Shown: piece by piece, positions 15,915-25,067 of the stretch
Position numbering within the stretch: position 1 is the stretch's first letter
Layout: every line of letters starts with the position of its first letter
Source of the DNA: AcAMD-5 sp044343935
Lineage (GTDB): Bacteria > Actinomycetota > Actinomycetes > S36-B12 > UBA5976
Assembly: GCA_044343935.1 (NCBI GenBank)
Contig: JBIJDU010000001.1
Location: forward strand, 1-64,000
Direction of reading: 5' to 3'
DNA length: 64,000 nucleotides
Program-made: the position numbers and the translations under genes
Notes under the pieces: generated by a model
What the model was told of the DNA's origin: nothing
Databases searched by the model: none
The model's input: only the letters and a program-made list of their open reading frames with translations

Positions 15915-17552
15915 CTACGCTAGATCGCTAGCGTCCTTGATTTGGTAGGCATAGCCTTGTTCGGCCAGGAAACGTTGCCGATGGGCGGCAAATTCAGCAT
16001 CAACGGTGTCCCGAGTGACTACAGTATAGAACGTAGCCGATCTGCCATCGATTTTTGGCCGCAAGATTCGACCCAGGCGTTGGGCCTCTTCTTGCCGAGA
16101 GCCAAACGTGCCAGAAACTTGGATGGCAATTGTTGCTTCTGGTAAGTCAATTGAGAAATTAGCCACTTTTGAAACGATTAGAACATTAATTTCACCTTGT
16201 CTAAACATTTCATAAAGCTCTTGTCGCTCTTTAATTGGAGTTTCACCGGTGATAAGCGGGGCTTTTAGATCATCACTTAATCGATGCAGCTGTTCCAAGT
16301 ATTGGCCAATGACAAGGATTTGCTCACCTTCATGTTTGGCCAATAGTTTTTCAACTGTCTTTATTTTTTCCGGGGTAATAGCAGCAATGCGATATTTGGA
16401 ATCATCTTCACTGACTGCATAATTTAATCGTTCATCTTCGCTTAGCGTAACGCGAATTTCGATACATTCTGCCGGTGCAATATATCCCTGATTCTGCATT
16501 TCTTTCCACGGCACATCAAAGCGCTTAGGTCCAATCAAACTAAACACATCGCCTTCTCGACCATCTTCCCTAACTAAAGTTGCGGTAAGGCCCAATCGAC
16601 GTCTGGCTTGAATATCTGCCGTAAATCGGAAAACTGGTGCAGGTAACAAATGCACTTCGTCATAAATAATCAAGCCCCAATCCCGAGCATCAAATAAATC
16701 TAAGTGAGCGTATTCACCTTTTTTCTTAGTGGTCATAACTTGATAGGTGGCAATAGTTACCGGTTTAATTTCTTTCTTTGAACCGGAGTATTCACCAATC
16801 TCTTCTTCGGTTAATGAAGTGCGATTTAATAATTCTTCTCGCCACTGTCGGGCTGAAACGGTATTTGTTACCAAAATTAAAGTAGTTGCCTTAGCTTTTG
16901 CCATTGCCGCAGCTCCAACAATTGTTTTACCGGCGCCGCAGGGGAGAACCACTACACCTGAACCGCCGTGCCAGAACGAATCAACGGCATGGTTTTGATA
17001 GGGCCGGATAGCCCAACCATTTTCAGCTAATTCAATTGGATGCGCTTCACCATCAACATAACCAGCAAAATCTTCGGCTGGCCAACCTAATTTTAATAAC
17101 GCTTGCTTTAGGGCACCGCGCTCACTTGGAAATACGACGACAGTTTCATCATCAACTCGTTTACCCATCATTGGAGCAATTTTTTTATTGCGCAGCACTT
17201 CTTCTAATACTGGTTTATCAGTGGTGGTGAGGATTAAGCCGTGAACTGGATGATTTTCCAACTTGAGTCGGCCATATCGCCCCATCTGATCAGCAATGTC
17301 AATTAGTAATGCGTTTGGCACGGCGTAACGCGCATACTTAATCAACGCATCAACTACTTGCTCGGCATCATGACCGGCTGCTCGAGCATTCCAAAGTGCA
17401 AGCGAAGTGATGCGGTAAGTGTGAATGTGTTCTGGCGCGCGCTCTAACTCAGCAAATGGCGCAATTGCTTTGCGGGCTTCATCCGCCATCGGATGATCAA
17501 TTTCTAAAAGCAATGTGCGATCACTCTGCACGATCAGCGGCCCGTTAGTCAA
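15915..17552 (-). CDS. XPB/Ssl2-type DNA repair helicase
   Basis: A 545-aa superfamily 2 helicase of the bacterial XPB type. The N-terminal damage-recognition-like region comes first, then the Walker A motif PCGAGKT (about 202), the Walker B box DEVH (about 299), the SAT-like motif LTATLVRED, and the C-terminal helicase lobe with QRLGRILRPK. It unwinds DNA with ATP, probably in nucleotide excision repair or transcription-linked repair. In Actinobacteria it typically sits near a helicase-associated protein, here at 20535-22805, with a racemase trio inserted between them. Confidence 0.92.
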   Translation of the reverse strand: MTNGPLIVQSDRTLLLEIDHPMADEARKAIAPFAELERAPEHIHTYRITSLALWNARAAGHDAEQVVDALIKYARYAVPNALLIDIADQMGRYGRLKLENHPVHGLILTTTDKPVLEEVLRNKKIAPMMGKRVDDETVVVFPSERGALKQALLKLGWPAEDFAGYVDGEAHPIELAENGWAIRPYQNHAVDSFWHGGSGVVVLPCGAGKTIVGAAAMAKAKATTLILVTNTVSARQWREELLNRTSLTEEEIGEYSGSKKEIKPVTIATYQVMTTKKKGEYAHLDLFDARDWGLIIYDEVHLLPAPVFRFTADIQARRRLGLTATLVREDGREGDVFSLIGPKRFDVPWKEMQNQGYIAPAECIEIRVTLSEDERLNYAVSEDDSKYRIAAITPEKIKTVEKLLAKHEGEQILVIGQYLEQLHRLSDDLKAPLITGETPIKERQELYEMFRQGEINVLIVSKVANFSIDLPEATIAIQVSGTFGSRQEEAQRLGRILRPKIDGRSATFYTVVTRDTVDAEFAAHRQRFLAEQGYAYQIKDASDLA

Positions 17553-17592
17553 GGTGCTCCCTTATTGGATGACCGCGTATTATCTCAAATTA

Positions 17593-18678
17593 TCAAGCTT
17601 TAAGCAGCCGGGTGATCATCTCCGCTAGCAATTTCACTCTCGGCTCAATTGCTGAAACTGAAACCCACTCAGTGCGAGCGTGTGAGCCTGCGCCAACCGC
17701 TCCTAAGCCATCAATGGTTGGGATGCCAATTGCCGCAGTGAAATTACCATCACTAGCGCCACCAACTTCAGCATTTGCGAGGTTATTAATTCCCACTTCA
17801 GGTGCAATTTCCTGCGCAAGCTGGAATAACCCCATACTCATTTTGGTTTCCATCGGTGGTCGATTAATGCTGCCCTTAACTTCAATTTTAATTCCAGGAA
17901 TTGAAGATGAAATTGATTTAATCGCTTGATCTACGCGTTGTTGTTCAGTTGCGCTCCACGCTCTAACGTCGATACTCAATTCTGCTAACGCTGGCACAGT
18001 ATTAGTTGTGGTGCCAGCTCTAATCACGGTTGGGGTAACTGTTGTTCCTAATTCTGCATTACCAATTTTGCTAACTGAAAGTGCAATCTCGCTGATTGCC
18101 AATCCGGCATTGATTCCTTTTTCTGGCTCTAACCCAGCATGGGCGGCTAATCCGTGTGCAACAATTTCATAATTTGAAGTTCCCTTGCGCGCGGTCTTGA
18201 GTGCTTCATGTTGCGCACACTCCAGCACCAGCACTGCAACCGCACTTGCTGCTGCCTGCTCAATTAAGGCACGTGAAGTTTCAGAGCCAATCTCCTCGTC
18301 GGTAGTTAACAGATATGCCACACCTGGCAGATTCGCTACAGCTATGGCATGAATTCCCTGTACTACGCCAGACTTCATATCCACACAACCGGGTCCGGTC
18401 AATTTATCGCCATCAATTGCGAATGGGATTTCAGTTAAAGTGCCAATTGGCCAGACGGTGTCGATATGGCCCAGTACCAAAACCTTAGGTTGTTCGGCTC
18501 CCCACCATAAGTGATCTCGGCCGGCCACATTAATTACTTTGCCCGGTGAACCTAGTCGCTGCGTCAGCATTTCATTTGTCACTGCAACCACCTGGGCGCA
18601 AGCAGCAAGGTCGGCGCTGGGCGATTCGGTTTCAATCAAGGTTTTCATGTCAGCGAGCACAGCATTCAAATTCACCAT
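17593..18678 (-). CDS. M20-family metallopeptidase / deacylase
   Basis: A 361-aa M20 zinc hydrolase of the carboxypeptidase G2 / desuccinylase group. The metal ligands are visible: H71 and D73 in GHIDTV, D100 in GCVDMKSG, the catalytic E128-E129 in TTDEEIGS, and a late His in AGSHARTEW. The central dimerisation domain lies at about 165-275. It is divergent by 23 bp from a GNAT gene that is coupled to an NSAR-type racemase, so its likely job is hydrolysis of N-acyl (for example N-succinyl) L-amino acids. An ordinary dipeptidase or glutamate carboxypeptidase is the alternative. Confidence 0.85.
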   Translation of the reverse strand: MVNLNAVLADMKTLIETESPSADLAACAQVVAVTNEMLTQRLGSPGKVINVAGRDHLWWGAEQPKVLVLGHIDTVWPIGTLTEIPFAIDGDKLTGPGCVDMKSGVVQGIHAIAVANLPGVAYLLTTDEEIGSETSRALIEQAAASAVAVLVLECAQHEALKTARKGTSNYEIVAHGLAAHAGLEPEKGINAGLAISEIALSVSKIGNAELGTTVTPTVIRAGTTTNTVPALAELSIDVRAWSATEQQRVDQAIKSISSSIPGIKIEVKGSINRPPMETKMSMGLFQLAQEIAPEVGINNLANAEVGGASDGNFTAAIGIPTIDGLGAVGAGSHARTEWVSVSAIEPRVKLLAEMITRLLKA

Positions 18679-18701
18679 GGCGACAAGATACTGTGTATGG
18701 C

Positions 18702-19454
18702 ATGGATTGGGTGAAACATTGGCGCGACCGCAGCGATCAGGCGAGTGCTGGCTTGCGGGTACGCCAACTTTCTAGCGGGGCTGAACTGACCCAACTGCGC
18801 GAACTGTTCGACCTCACCTGGCCCTCACCATCAAGCCAGATAACCCAAAACTTTGGCACCGCGCTGATCCATTCTGGGGCAGTGCTAACTGGCGCATATC
18901 GCGAGGATCAATTAGTAGCTGGTGCGTTAGCAATTGTTAGCAATCAAGCGGGAAAAGTAGGACTGCATTCTCACATGGCAGCTACCCATCCTGACTTCCG
19001 TGGCCACGGCTATGGTGCCGTAGTTAAGTATGAACAAGCAGCACTTGCCGCTTCGCAAGGAATTAGCACGATTACCTGGACATTTGATCCGCTAGTGCTG
19101 CGTAATGCCAAATTAAATATTCTCAATTTAGGTGTTAGCGTGAAAAAGTTTGTACCAGATTTTTATGGTCAAATGGAAGATGCGATAAACGCGAATGATT
19201 TAACTGATCGGCTCTGGTGTGAATGGCAATTAGATCAACCGCGAGCCGTGCAAGCGCCATATCAACCAATGGCAGAAGCTGATTTGATTAAAGTTCCGAT
19301 TGTGAAAGACATTGGTGTGGTAAAGAATTTAGAACCAGATCGGGCTCGCGAGCTTCGATTAGAAATGCGCGGTGCATTAGCGGCAGCGTTAGATGGCAGC
19401 CGGGAAATAGTTGGTATCTCCATTAATGATGAATACTTGATAGGTAAATTATGA
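18702..19454 (+). CDS. GNAT acyltransferase of the NSAR-linked type
   Basis: A 250-aa GNAT-superfamily protein. The acyl-CoA pyrophosphate loop is visible in HPDFRGHGYGAVVK (about 85-100), followed by the C-terminal segment NAKLNILNLGVSVKKFVPDFYG, characteristic of the COG3375-like group found next to N-acyl amino acid racemases. In Geobacillus a protein of this type succinylates D-amino acids for the racemase. I start at the ATG at 18702; the frame is open further upstream, into the divergent M20 gene. The stop overlaps the racemase start by 4 nt (ATGA), so the two are cotranslated. Confidence 0.78.
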   Translation: MDWVKHWRDRSDQASAGLRVRQLSSGAELTQLRELFDLTWPSPSSQITQNFGTALIHSGAVLTGAYREDQLVAGALAIVSNQAGKVGLHSHMAATHPDFRGHGYGAVVKYEQAALAASQGISTITWTFDPLVLRNAKLNILNLGVSVKKFVPDFYGQMEDAINANDLTDRLWCEWQLDQPRAVQAPYQPMAEADLIKVPIVKDIGVVKNLEPDRARELRLEMRGALAAALDGSREIVGISINDEYLIGKL

Positions 19455-20554
19455 AAATCCAAGAAATTACGTTACGAAGATTAGCAATGCCGCTAGTTCG
19501 ACCATTTAGAACTTCATTTGGCACGCAAACTCAGCGCGATGTGCTGCTAGTTGAAGTATTAGCTGATGGAAATACCGGCTATGGTGAATGTGTTGCCATG
19601 AGCATTCCACTTTATTCGGAAGAATATGTAGTTGCAGCCCAAGATTTCATCACCAGATTTGTTGCACCAAGGCTCTTTCACGCTGAAATCGAACCAACTG
19701 AATTTGCTGAGTTAGTTTCTGATTTGCTAGGTAATCGAATGGCTAAGGCAGCTGTTGAAATGGCGCTGCTGGACGCTTGGTTAAAAGGCCAAGGGATTTC
19801 ATTTGCTGATTATTTGCGGGTGGAGCGCGATCGGGTACCAGTTGGAGTAAGTATTGGAATTTCCGATACTACCCATGCTCTTCTAACTGAAGTAAATATG
19901 TTTGTCGAACAAGGCTATCGCCGGGTTAAGTTAAAAATTGAACCAGAATTTGATATCGCTCCAACCAAAGCAGTGCGCGAGGCCTTCCCTGATTTATTAC
20001 TGCAAGTTGATGCAAATCAGGCCTACCGAGCCGAAGATATTGAACATCTAGTTCGATTAGATGAATTTGATTTGCTGCTAATTGAGCAGCCGATGAGTGA
20101 AACAGATATTGCAGGCCATATTAAGTTGGCTCGGATGATGAAGACGCCAGTTTGCTTAGATGAATCAATTACTTCAGCGGCAGTAGCAAAAGACTTAATT
20201 GAGTTGGGTGCAACTAGTGTGGTTAACATCAAGCCTGGTCGAGTGGGCGGATATTTAGAAGCAGTTCGAATTCATGATGTTTGCCAAAAACTTGGTGTGC
20301 CAGTTTGGTGCGGCGGCATGTTAGAAACTGGCATTGGGCGCGCTGCCAATTTAGCGCTGGCTGGGCTGGCTGGCTTCTCACTCCCAGGTGATATCAGTGC
20401 CACAAATCGGTATTGGAATCGAGACATTACCCAAGAGTTTGTGGTGGAAGAGGGACAGATAGCAATTCCAACTGGAGTTGGGTTTGGCGCTGAGGTTGAT
20501 TTGGAAATGTTAGCTAGTTATCAAACTGAATACGTCACACTGACTCGCCCATAA
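19451..20554 (+). CDS. N-acyl(succinyl)amino acid racemase / o-succinylbenzoate synthase family
   Basis: A 367-aa enolase-superfamily protein of the NSAR/OSBS (MenC) group. The catalytic lysines K160 and K162 (RVKLK), the metal ligands D187 (VDANQ), E212 (IEQPM) and D237 (LDES), and the second catalytic lysine K261 (NIKPGRVGG) are all present. The family does either o-succinylbenzoate synthesis for menaquinone or racemisation of N-succinyl amino acids. Its partners here are a GNAT acyltransferase and an M20 hydrolase, and no menaquinone gene is visible, which points to the racemase role. The 3' end overlaps the convergent helicase-associated gene by 20 nt. Confidence 0.9.
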   Translation: MKIQEITLRRLAMPLVRPFRTSFGTQTQRDVLLVEVLADGNTGYGECVAMSIPLYSEEYVVAAQDFITRFVAPRLFHAEIEPTEFAELVSDLLGNRMAKAAVEMALLDAWLKGQGISFADYLRVERDRVPVGVSIGISDTTHALLTEVNMFVEQGYRRVKLKIEPEFDIAPTKAVREAFPDLLLQVDANQAYRAEDIEHLVRLDEFDLLLIEQPMSETDIAGHIKLARMMKTPVCLDESITSAAVAKDLIELGATSVVNIKPGRVGGYLEAVRIHDVCQKLGVPVWCGGMLETGIGRAANLALAGLAGFSLPGDISATNRYWNRDITQEFVVEEGQIAIPTGVGFGAEVDLEMLASYQTEYVTLTRP

Positions 20555-22805
20555 TTGCAATCATGGTAATGCGAGCAATAGCAAATTCACCAACCTTTGC
20601 ACTGCGCTGATCAAACGCACTTAACTTGCCAGCAGCTAATCGAATTGGTTGGACCACATGTTCAACTTCTCGACCAGACTCATTGGCGTAACCAATCCAA
20701 ACTTTCTGTTTTTTCTCTACTGCTTCGCGTAGCACGGCAACCGTTTCAGTAGTTGATAGCCGAACCGCATTTTTCGGCCGCGCCGATGGTGCAGCAGCAT
20801 CGCCTTGGCGCAGCGCTTTAACGGCATCAGCCAACACTTCATCAGTTGGATGCTCTAATCGATTGGTGTTGTTATCAATTGTGGCGCGGCGCGGTTGTCT
20901 GGCTCGAATCAAAGTTGAACCATCTGCTGCTTCTAGTGTTGGGGTGTAGCCAGATTGGCCTAAAACTGCTGCTGCATCTTCTGGATCTGCTTGGAATACC
21001 ACAATTGTTGGTGCAATTCGCTGCGGCATTAATGCCGTAACTCTGGCATCTCGCATTAGTGCATCCAATAGCGTGACATCATCACTACGCAGATAAGAAG
21101 GAGCTGTTCCTAGTCTTAGCGCACCATGCTTTCGAGCAGTATCTTCAATCAGGTAAATCAGTGGTTGCGGCAGCGGCGTCTTAGATGCTTTAGCTAGCGT
21201 ATTTTTTATTCCTTCAGCTGCTTTGCCATGATCTAAGCCTCGCCTAATACTGGCTTCAGTAAATCGATACACGGTTGCAGCGCCACGACTTTCAATTTCG
21301 GCCAATAAATTCATCTCTCGATCCAGATCGGCAACCAACGGTCCTGGTGCTACTGCAGTTAAGTCTGCTTGCACCATGATGTAATCAATAGGAACTGGTA
21401 AATGTTCAGCAACATGATTAGCAATTTGTTGATGGTGTAGTAGTTCTTTGCCAGCGGTGGTGATTCGTCCCATGCCAGATACACCGAGCAACTCCGCTTG
21501 AGCTAGCGTTGCCAGCACAACTTTATGGATGATTTTTTTATCCCGACGTGGTCGATGCCAACTCACCCAATTAGCCATTTGTTCTGCGTTAGTTGAACCA
21601 AACTGCATCGCTTCTAGCGTCAGCGTTCGCAGATCTATTAGCGGAATTCCTAATCGATCCAAGCCGCCTTGCAGCGCATTGATTCGATCTCCTTTTTCGT
21701 CTTTTTCGCCAATTAAGAACATAGCGCGTGCGCTGTTCCACCACGCCAGCACCAGACTTTCCCATTTAGTTGCAACATCTTTGATGCGCCAGATGTCGTA
21801 GCTAGTTGTTGGGGCCCAAGTTGGTTCTTGGTGGTAATCGATGGCTAATAAATTAGCAGCATGAGTTAATTCAATAATTAAACTAGCAGCTGCTTCATCA
21901 ATATCTAAAAGCTCTGCTGCTTTAGTTAGATCTCGCGCACTTAAGCCACCGCTGCGCAGCACTGGTGGTGGTGAAACCGACCAAGCGTCAAGTAATTGCT
22001 CAGCTTGTTTAACTAATCTAAAAGCAACTTCACCACCAACTGCATCTGGTTTAAGTTTTGCCGCCTTATCTGGCACAACTTCAGGTGCGCCGGGATCAAT
22101 TTCCTTAACTAATTTTTCATTTCGGATTGCAAGCGCTACTTCGCGTGGCAACATAATGGTTTCTGGTCCAACTGGAATAAGTAAGCCGCGAGCTAGCAGC
22201 CATTCAATTGCTGTTTTAGCAGAATCAATTGTTACTTTCTTAGTTGCATCAGCAACTTTGCCTACTGGCGGACCCCAAAGTAATTTGTCAACAATGAACT
22301 GCACATCATCAGGGGCTGATTGAATTAATTTAGATAATTCAGCTGGATGGTTTGATACAATAAGTGAATCAAGTTGATCTTTAGCACTACTTCCTAAGCC
22401 ACATGGATAAGGACCAATCACGTCTACTAACGCATCTGGCGTGAGTAAGGCTTTGTCATCGCCCCAAATCAACGCCAGTGCCCGCAGGTGAAGTAATGCT
22501 TGTTTTATGCTAACTGGAATTGTTTTTCCGGTAACTCCCATAGCTTTGGTTAGGGCAGTTGTGCTAACTGGCTTAGGTAATACTGCTAACACTTCAATTA
22601 CTTGAAGTGCAGCGCGATTGATTCGATCCAACGCTCGACCAACACTCGAAGGTGCTAACGCACGTGCGGCCAGTCGTTCAAAGTCAGGTGGGATGGGATG
22701 TAATAAGTCCGGTCGCTCTTGTAATAACTTCATCACCGCAGCATCGTCAAACGCCCTAAGCGAACTAACTAAGGCGGCGCGAGCGTCGATATCCTGCGTA
22801 GACAT
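20535..22805 (-). CDS. Helicase-associated domain protein with a WYL-like C-terminus
   Basis: A 756-aa protein of an actinobacterial family annotated as helicase-associated. It has a long alpha-helical region with winged-helix-like segments, a middle part similar to the N-terminal domain of XPB/Ssl2, and a C-terminal WYL-like domain (VWIGYANESGRE, HVVQPIRLAAGKLSAFD). It probably works with the XPB helicase encoded at 15915. The start ATG at 22805 has no ribosome binding site, so the mRNA may be leaderless. Longer upstream frames cross the divergent HAD gene and are not supported. Confidence 0.8.
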   Translation of the reverse strand: MSTQDIDARAALVSSLRAFDDAAVMKLLQERPDLLHPIPPDFERLAARALAPSSVGRALDRINRAALQVIEVLAVLPKPVSTTALTKAMGVTGKTIPVSIKQALLHLRALALIWGDDKALLTPDALVDVIGPYPCGLGSSAKDQLDSLIVSNHPAELSKLIQSAPDDVQFIVDKLLWGPPVGKVADATKKVTIDSAKTAIEWLLARGLLIPVGPETIMLPREVALAIRNEKLVKEIDPGAPEVVPDKAAKLKPDAVGGEVAFRLVKQAEQLLDAWSVSPPPVLRSGGLSARDLTKAAELLDIDEAAASLIIELTHAANLLAIDYHQEPTWAPTTSYDIWRIKDVATKWESLVLAWWNSARAMFLIGEKDEKGDRINALQGGLDRLGIPLIDLRTLTLEAMQFGSTNAEQMANWVSWHRPRRDKKIIHKVVLATLAQAELLGVSGMGRITTAGKELLHHQQIANHVAEHLPVPIDYIMVQADLTAVAPGPLVADLDREMNLLAEIESRGAATVYRFTEASIRRGLDHGKAAEGIKNTLAKASKTPLPQPLIYLIEDTARKHGALRLGTAPSYLRSDDVTLLDALMRDARVTALMPQRIAPTIVVFQADPEDAAAVLGQSGYTPTLEAADGSTLIRARQPRRATIDNNTNRLEHPTDEVLADAVKALRQGDAAAPSARPKNAVRLSTTETVAVLREAVEKKQKVWIGYANESGREVEHVVQPIRLAAGKLSAFDQRSAKVGEFAIARITMIAIMGESV

Positions 22806-22837
22806 TCTGCCTAATCTACAGGGCCTAGGATGGCTCG

Positions 22838-23455
22838 ATGTTAACAGTGGGTTTTGACTTAGATATGACCTTGGTGGATTCAGCCGATTCCATCGTGGCC
22901 TCGTTACTTGCGGTAGTGCAAGAGCGCGGTCACCAAATTGATGAGCAGCAAGTACGAGACACCATTGGCATGCCATTTCCGCTAGTGCTACCAAAACTAA
23001 TACCTGAGGCTGATCCAGATGAATTGCTGGCGGCTTACCGAGCACACTATCGAATTCATGGCGTGCCAAAAACGAAACCGCTGCCCGGCGCGCACGATGC
23101 CGTGGCGGCAATTCGCGAAGTAGGTGGCCGAGTTTTAGTGGTAACAGCTAAGTTGCGAATTAACGCCATCGGGGCATTAGCTGCCGCTGGCTTTGACATT
23201 CCCGATGATGATGTGGTCGCGGATGTATTTGCGGAAGAAAAAGGTCATGCCCTCAAAGGATTTGGTGCGCAGGTATATGTGGGCGATCATCCAGGTGATA
23301 TCACTGGAGCCAAAGTGGCTAATGCAATCGCTGTTGCCGTGCCAACTGGACCATCCTCAGCGGCAGATCTATTGGCGGCCGGCGCAGACGTGCTGCTGGC
23401 TGGGGGGTTGCCAGAGTTCCGGGTTTGGTTCACCAGTTGGCTTGCCTCACGCTAG
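22838..23455 (+). CDS. HAD-superfamily phosphatase, phosphoglycolate phosphatase-like
   Basis: A 205-aa haloacid dehalogenase-type hydrolase. Motif I is FDLDMTLVDSA with nucleophile D7 and D9, motif II the threonine in VLVVTAK, motif IV the acidic pair in YVGDHPGDITGAK. A small alpha-helical cap lies at about 18-85. Phosphoglycolate phosphatase or a similar small-phosphate phosphatase is likely, but the substrate is not set by sequence. It is divergent to the helicase-associated gene and 32 nt upstream of the cold-shock gene. Confidence 0.82.
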   Translation: MLTVGFDLDMTLVDSADSIVASLLAVVQERGHQIDEQQVRDTIGMPFPLVLPKLIPEADPDELLAAYRAHYRIHGVPKTKPLPGAHDAVAAIREVGGRVLVVTAKLRINAIGALAAAGFDIPDDDVVADVFAEEKGHALKGFGAQVYVGDHPGDITGAKVANAIAVAVPTGPSSAADLLAAGADVLLAGGLPEFRVWFTSWLASR

Positions 23456-23487
23456 ATTTAGCCCAGAACCAAGCACAAGGAGATAGC

Positions 23488-23868
23488 GTGCCTACCGGCA
23501 GACTTAAATGGTATGACCATGAACGTGGCTTCGGATTTATTACATCCGATGACGGCGAGGACGTCTTTGTGCACACAAATGCCCTACCAGTTGGCGTGGT
23601 TGTTAAACCTGGTATGAAAATGGAGTTCGGCGTAGCTGATGGCCGTCGCGGCCGGCAAGCACTGAATGTTTCAATTGTGGATCCAATGCCTAGCTTGGTG
23701 GAAGGTCAACGTAAACCAGCTGACGATATGGCCATCATTATTGAAGACTTAATTAAATTGCTCGATGGCGTGCATAGTGGATTGCGACGTGGCAGATTCC
23801 CAGAAGGAAATCATGGTGCCAAGATTGCGTCCTTGCTACGTGCAGTTGCTAACGACCTAGATAGCTAA
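23488..23868 (+). CDS. Cold-shock domain protein with C-terminal extension
   Basis: A 126-aa protein. Residues 1-65 form a cold-shock domain with RNP1 (GFGFI) and RNP2 (VFVH), which binds single-stranded RNA or DNA. The last 60 residues are an added helical region (DDMAIIIEDLIKLLDG and later ASLLRAVANDL) seen in actinobacterial CspB-like proteins with this gene context. The GTG start at 23488 follows AAGGAG. It ends 1 nt before the DUF3027 gene, an arrangement conserved in Actinobacteria, so the two probably act together. Confidence 0.9.
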   Translation: MPTGRLKWYDHERGFGFITSDDGEDVFVHTNALPVGVVVKPGMKMEFGVADGRRGRQALNVSIVDPMPSLVEGQRKPADDMAIIIEDLIKLLDGVHSGLRRGRFPEGNHGAKIASLLRAVANDLDS

Positions 23869-23869
23869 C

Positions 23870-24880
23870 GTGAGCAAGTTAACTAACCGTAATCGAAAAA
23901 TTAAACTGACGCCGAAAACTAAATCGGTAAGTCAGGAAGTTGCCGCACCACCAGAAGTTGCAGAAGTGCCCGCTGTAGTGGTGGAGCCAACCCCCACAGT
24001 GCAAGCAGTTGAAGTTAAGCCAGAGCAACCAGTTGCGCTCGCAGTTGTTGAAAAAGTTATTGAGCCTGTAAAACCAATTACCTATGAAACTTCGCCGAAA
24101 AAACCGGTTAAATTGAATTTTGATATTGATCCTAAAGTGGCAAAGCGTGCGCTAATTGAAGTAACTGATGAGAGCCATATTGGCAAACACGTTTCAACCG
24201 TACCAACAAGTGAGCACACTGCAATTGTCACATTTGAATCGAAAATGCTGGGCTATCAAAATTGGCATTGGTTAGTAATGCTTTCTTGGTTGGATGCATC
24301 ACATCTCACAATTGATGAAGTTGCCATGGTGCCAACCGATGACGCATTAGTTGCGCCAGCGTGGGTACCTTGGTCGCAGCGAGTGCAAGCGGGCGATTTA
24401 GGTATTGGCGATGAGCTGCCATATCGCGCTGATGATCCTGCGTTAGCACCAGGTTATGTTGCTGCTGAAGTAGATGTAATTGATGATCAAGAAACACTTC
24501 GCCCATTCTGGTGGTCACTTGGATTGGGTCGAGAGCGCGTGTTATCTCCAACTGGTCGCGAGTTAGCTGCCAATCGTTGGTCTGCTGGTGAGTTTTCCGG
24601 CAGTTCGATTATGGCCAAAGTAGCACAAGGCAATTGTGTAAGTTGCGGTTATTTCAATCCACTTGCCGGTTCACTTGGCTCCGCCTTTGGTGCTTGTACA
24701 AATTCCGTATCGCCGGCCGATGGCAAAGTAGTTGCTGCAAGTTTTGGCTGCGGGGCACACAGTGAAACGGATGCGGCTGACGCGCCGGCAGTGCCAACAA
24801 TTGATTTAGTTTATGACGATACTTACGATCAAGGACTTAACGCTGACGTCGACGATAGCGACGATGAGTTAGAAAACTAA
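23870..24880 (+). CDS. DUF3027 protein with a C-terminal zinc-ribbon-like motif
   Basis: A 336-aa protein of the DUF3027 family, known only from Actinobacteria. Residues 1-85 are a low-complexity Pro/Val/Glu/Lys tail. The conserved core begins with IGKHVSTVP and includes YQNWHWLVML and RVLSPTGRELAANRW. Near residues 260-300 four cysteines (CVSCGYF, GACTNS, FGCGAHSE) look like a zinc site. The C-terminus is very acidic. Function is unknown; the fixed link to a cold-shock protein suggests RNA metabolism. The GTG start is 1 nt after the cold-shock gene. Its 3' end overlaps the convergent DUF2530 gene by 44 nt. Confidence 0.85.
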   Translation: MSKLTNRNRKIKLTPKTKSVSQEVAAPPEVAEVPAVVVEPTPTVQAVEVKPEQPVALAVVEKVIEPVKPITYETSPKKPVKLNFDIDPKVAKRALIEVTDESHIGKHVSTVPTSEHTAIVTFESKMLGYQNWHWLVMLSWLDASHLTIDEVAMVPTDDALVAPAWVPWSQRVQAGDLGIGDELPYRADDPALAPGYVAAEVDVIDDQETLRPFWWSLGLGRERVLSPTGRELAANRWSAGEFSGSSIMAKVAQGNCVSCGYFNPLAGSLGSAFGACTNSVSPADGKVVAASFGCGAHSETDAADAPAVPTIDLVYDDTYDQGLNADVDDSDDELEN

Positions 24881-25031
24881 TTGTTAAAACCCCAATCAAC
24901 ACACCAAAAGTTAGCAAATTTCGATCCCAATTAATCAAGCCTGCGGATTGGGCAATAAGTGCGATTACCCAAAGCACGGTGAATACCCAGATTGCACCAA
25001 GGCCATCTATCTCTAACGGATCTTTAGTCAC
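24837..25031 (-). CDS. DUF2530 small membrane protein
   Basis: A 64-aa protein with two hydrophobic helices (about 12-30 and 38-54) and a basic RRRYRRRQR-like tail, matching actinobacterial DUF2530 proteins, which commonly lie on the opposite strand after DUF3027. The start is GTG (25029-25031). There is no clear ribosome binding site, so it may be leaderless. The 44-nt overlap with the DUF3027 gene is long for convergent genes. Function unknown. Confidence 0.7.
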   Translation of the reverse strand: MTKDPLEIDGLGAIWVFTVLWVIALIAQSAGLINWDRNLLTFGVLIGVLTISFLTHRRYRRRQR

Positions 25032-25067
25032 GGAGGCAGTTTAATTAACGTCAACTAGAATCGGGGG

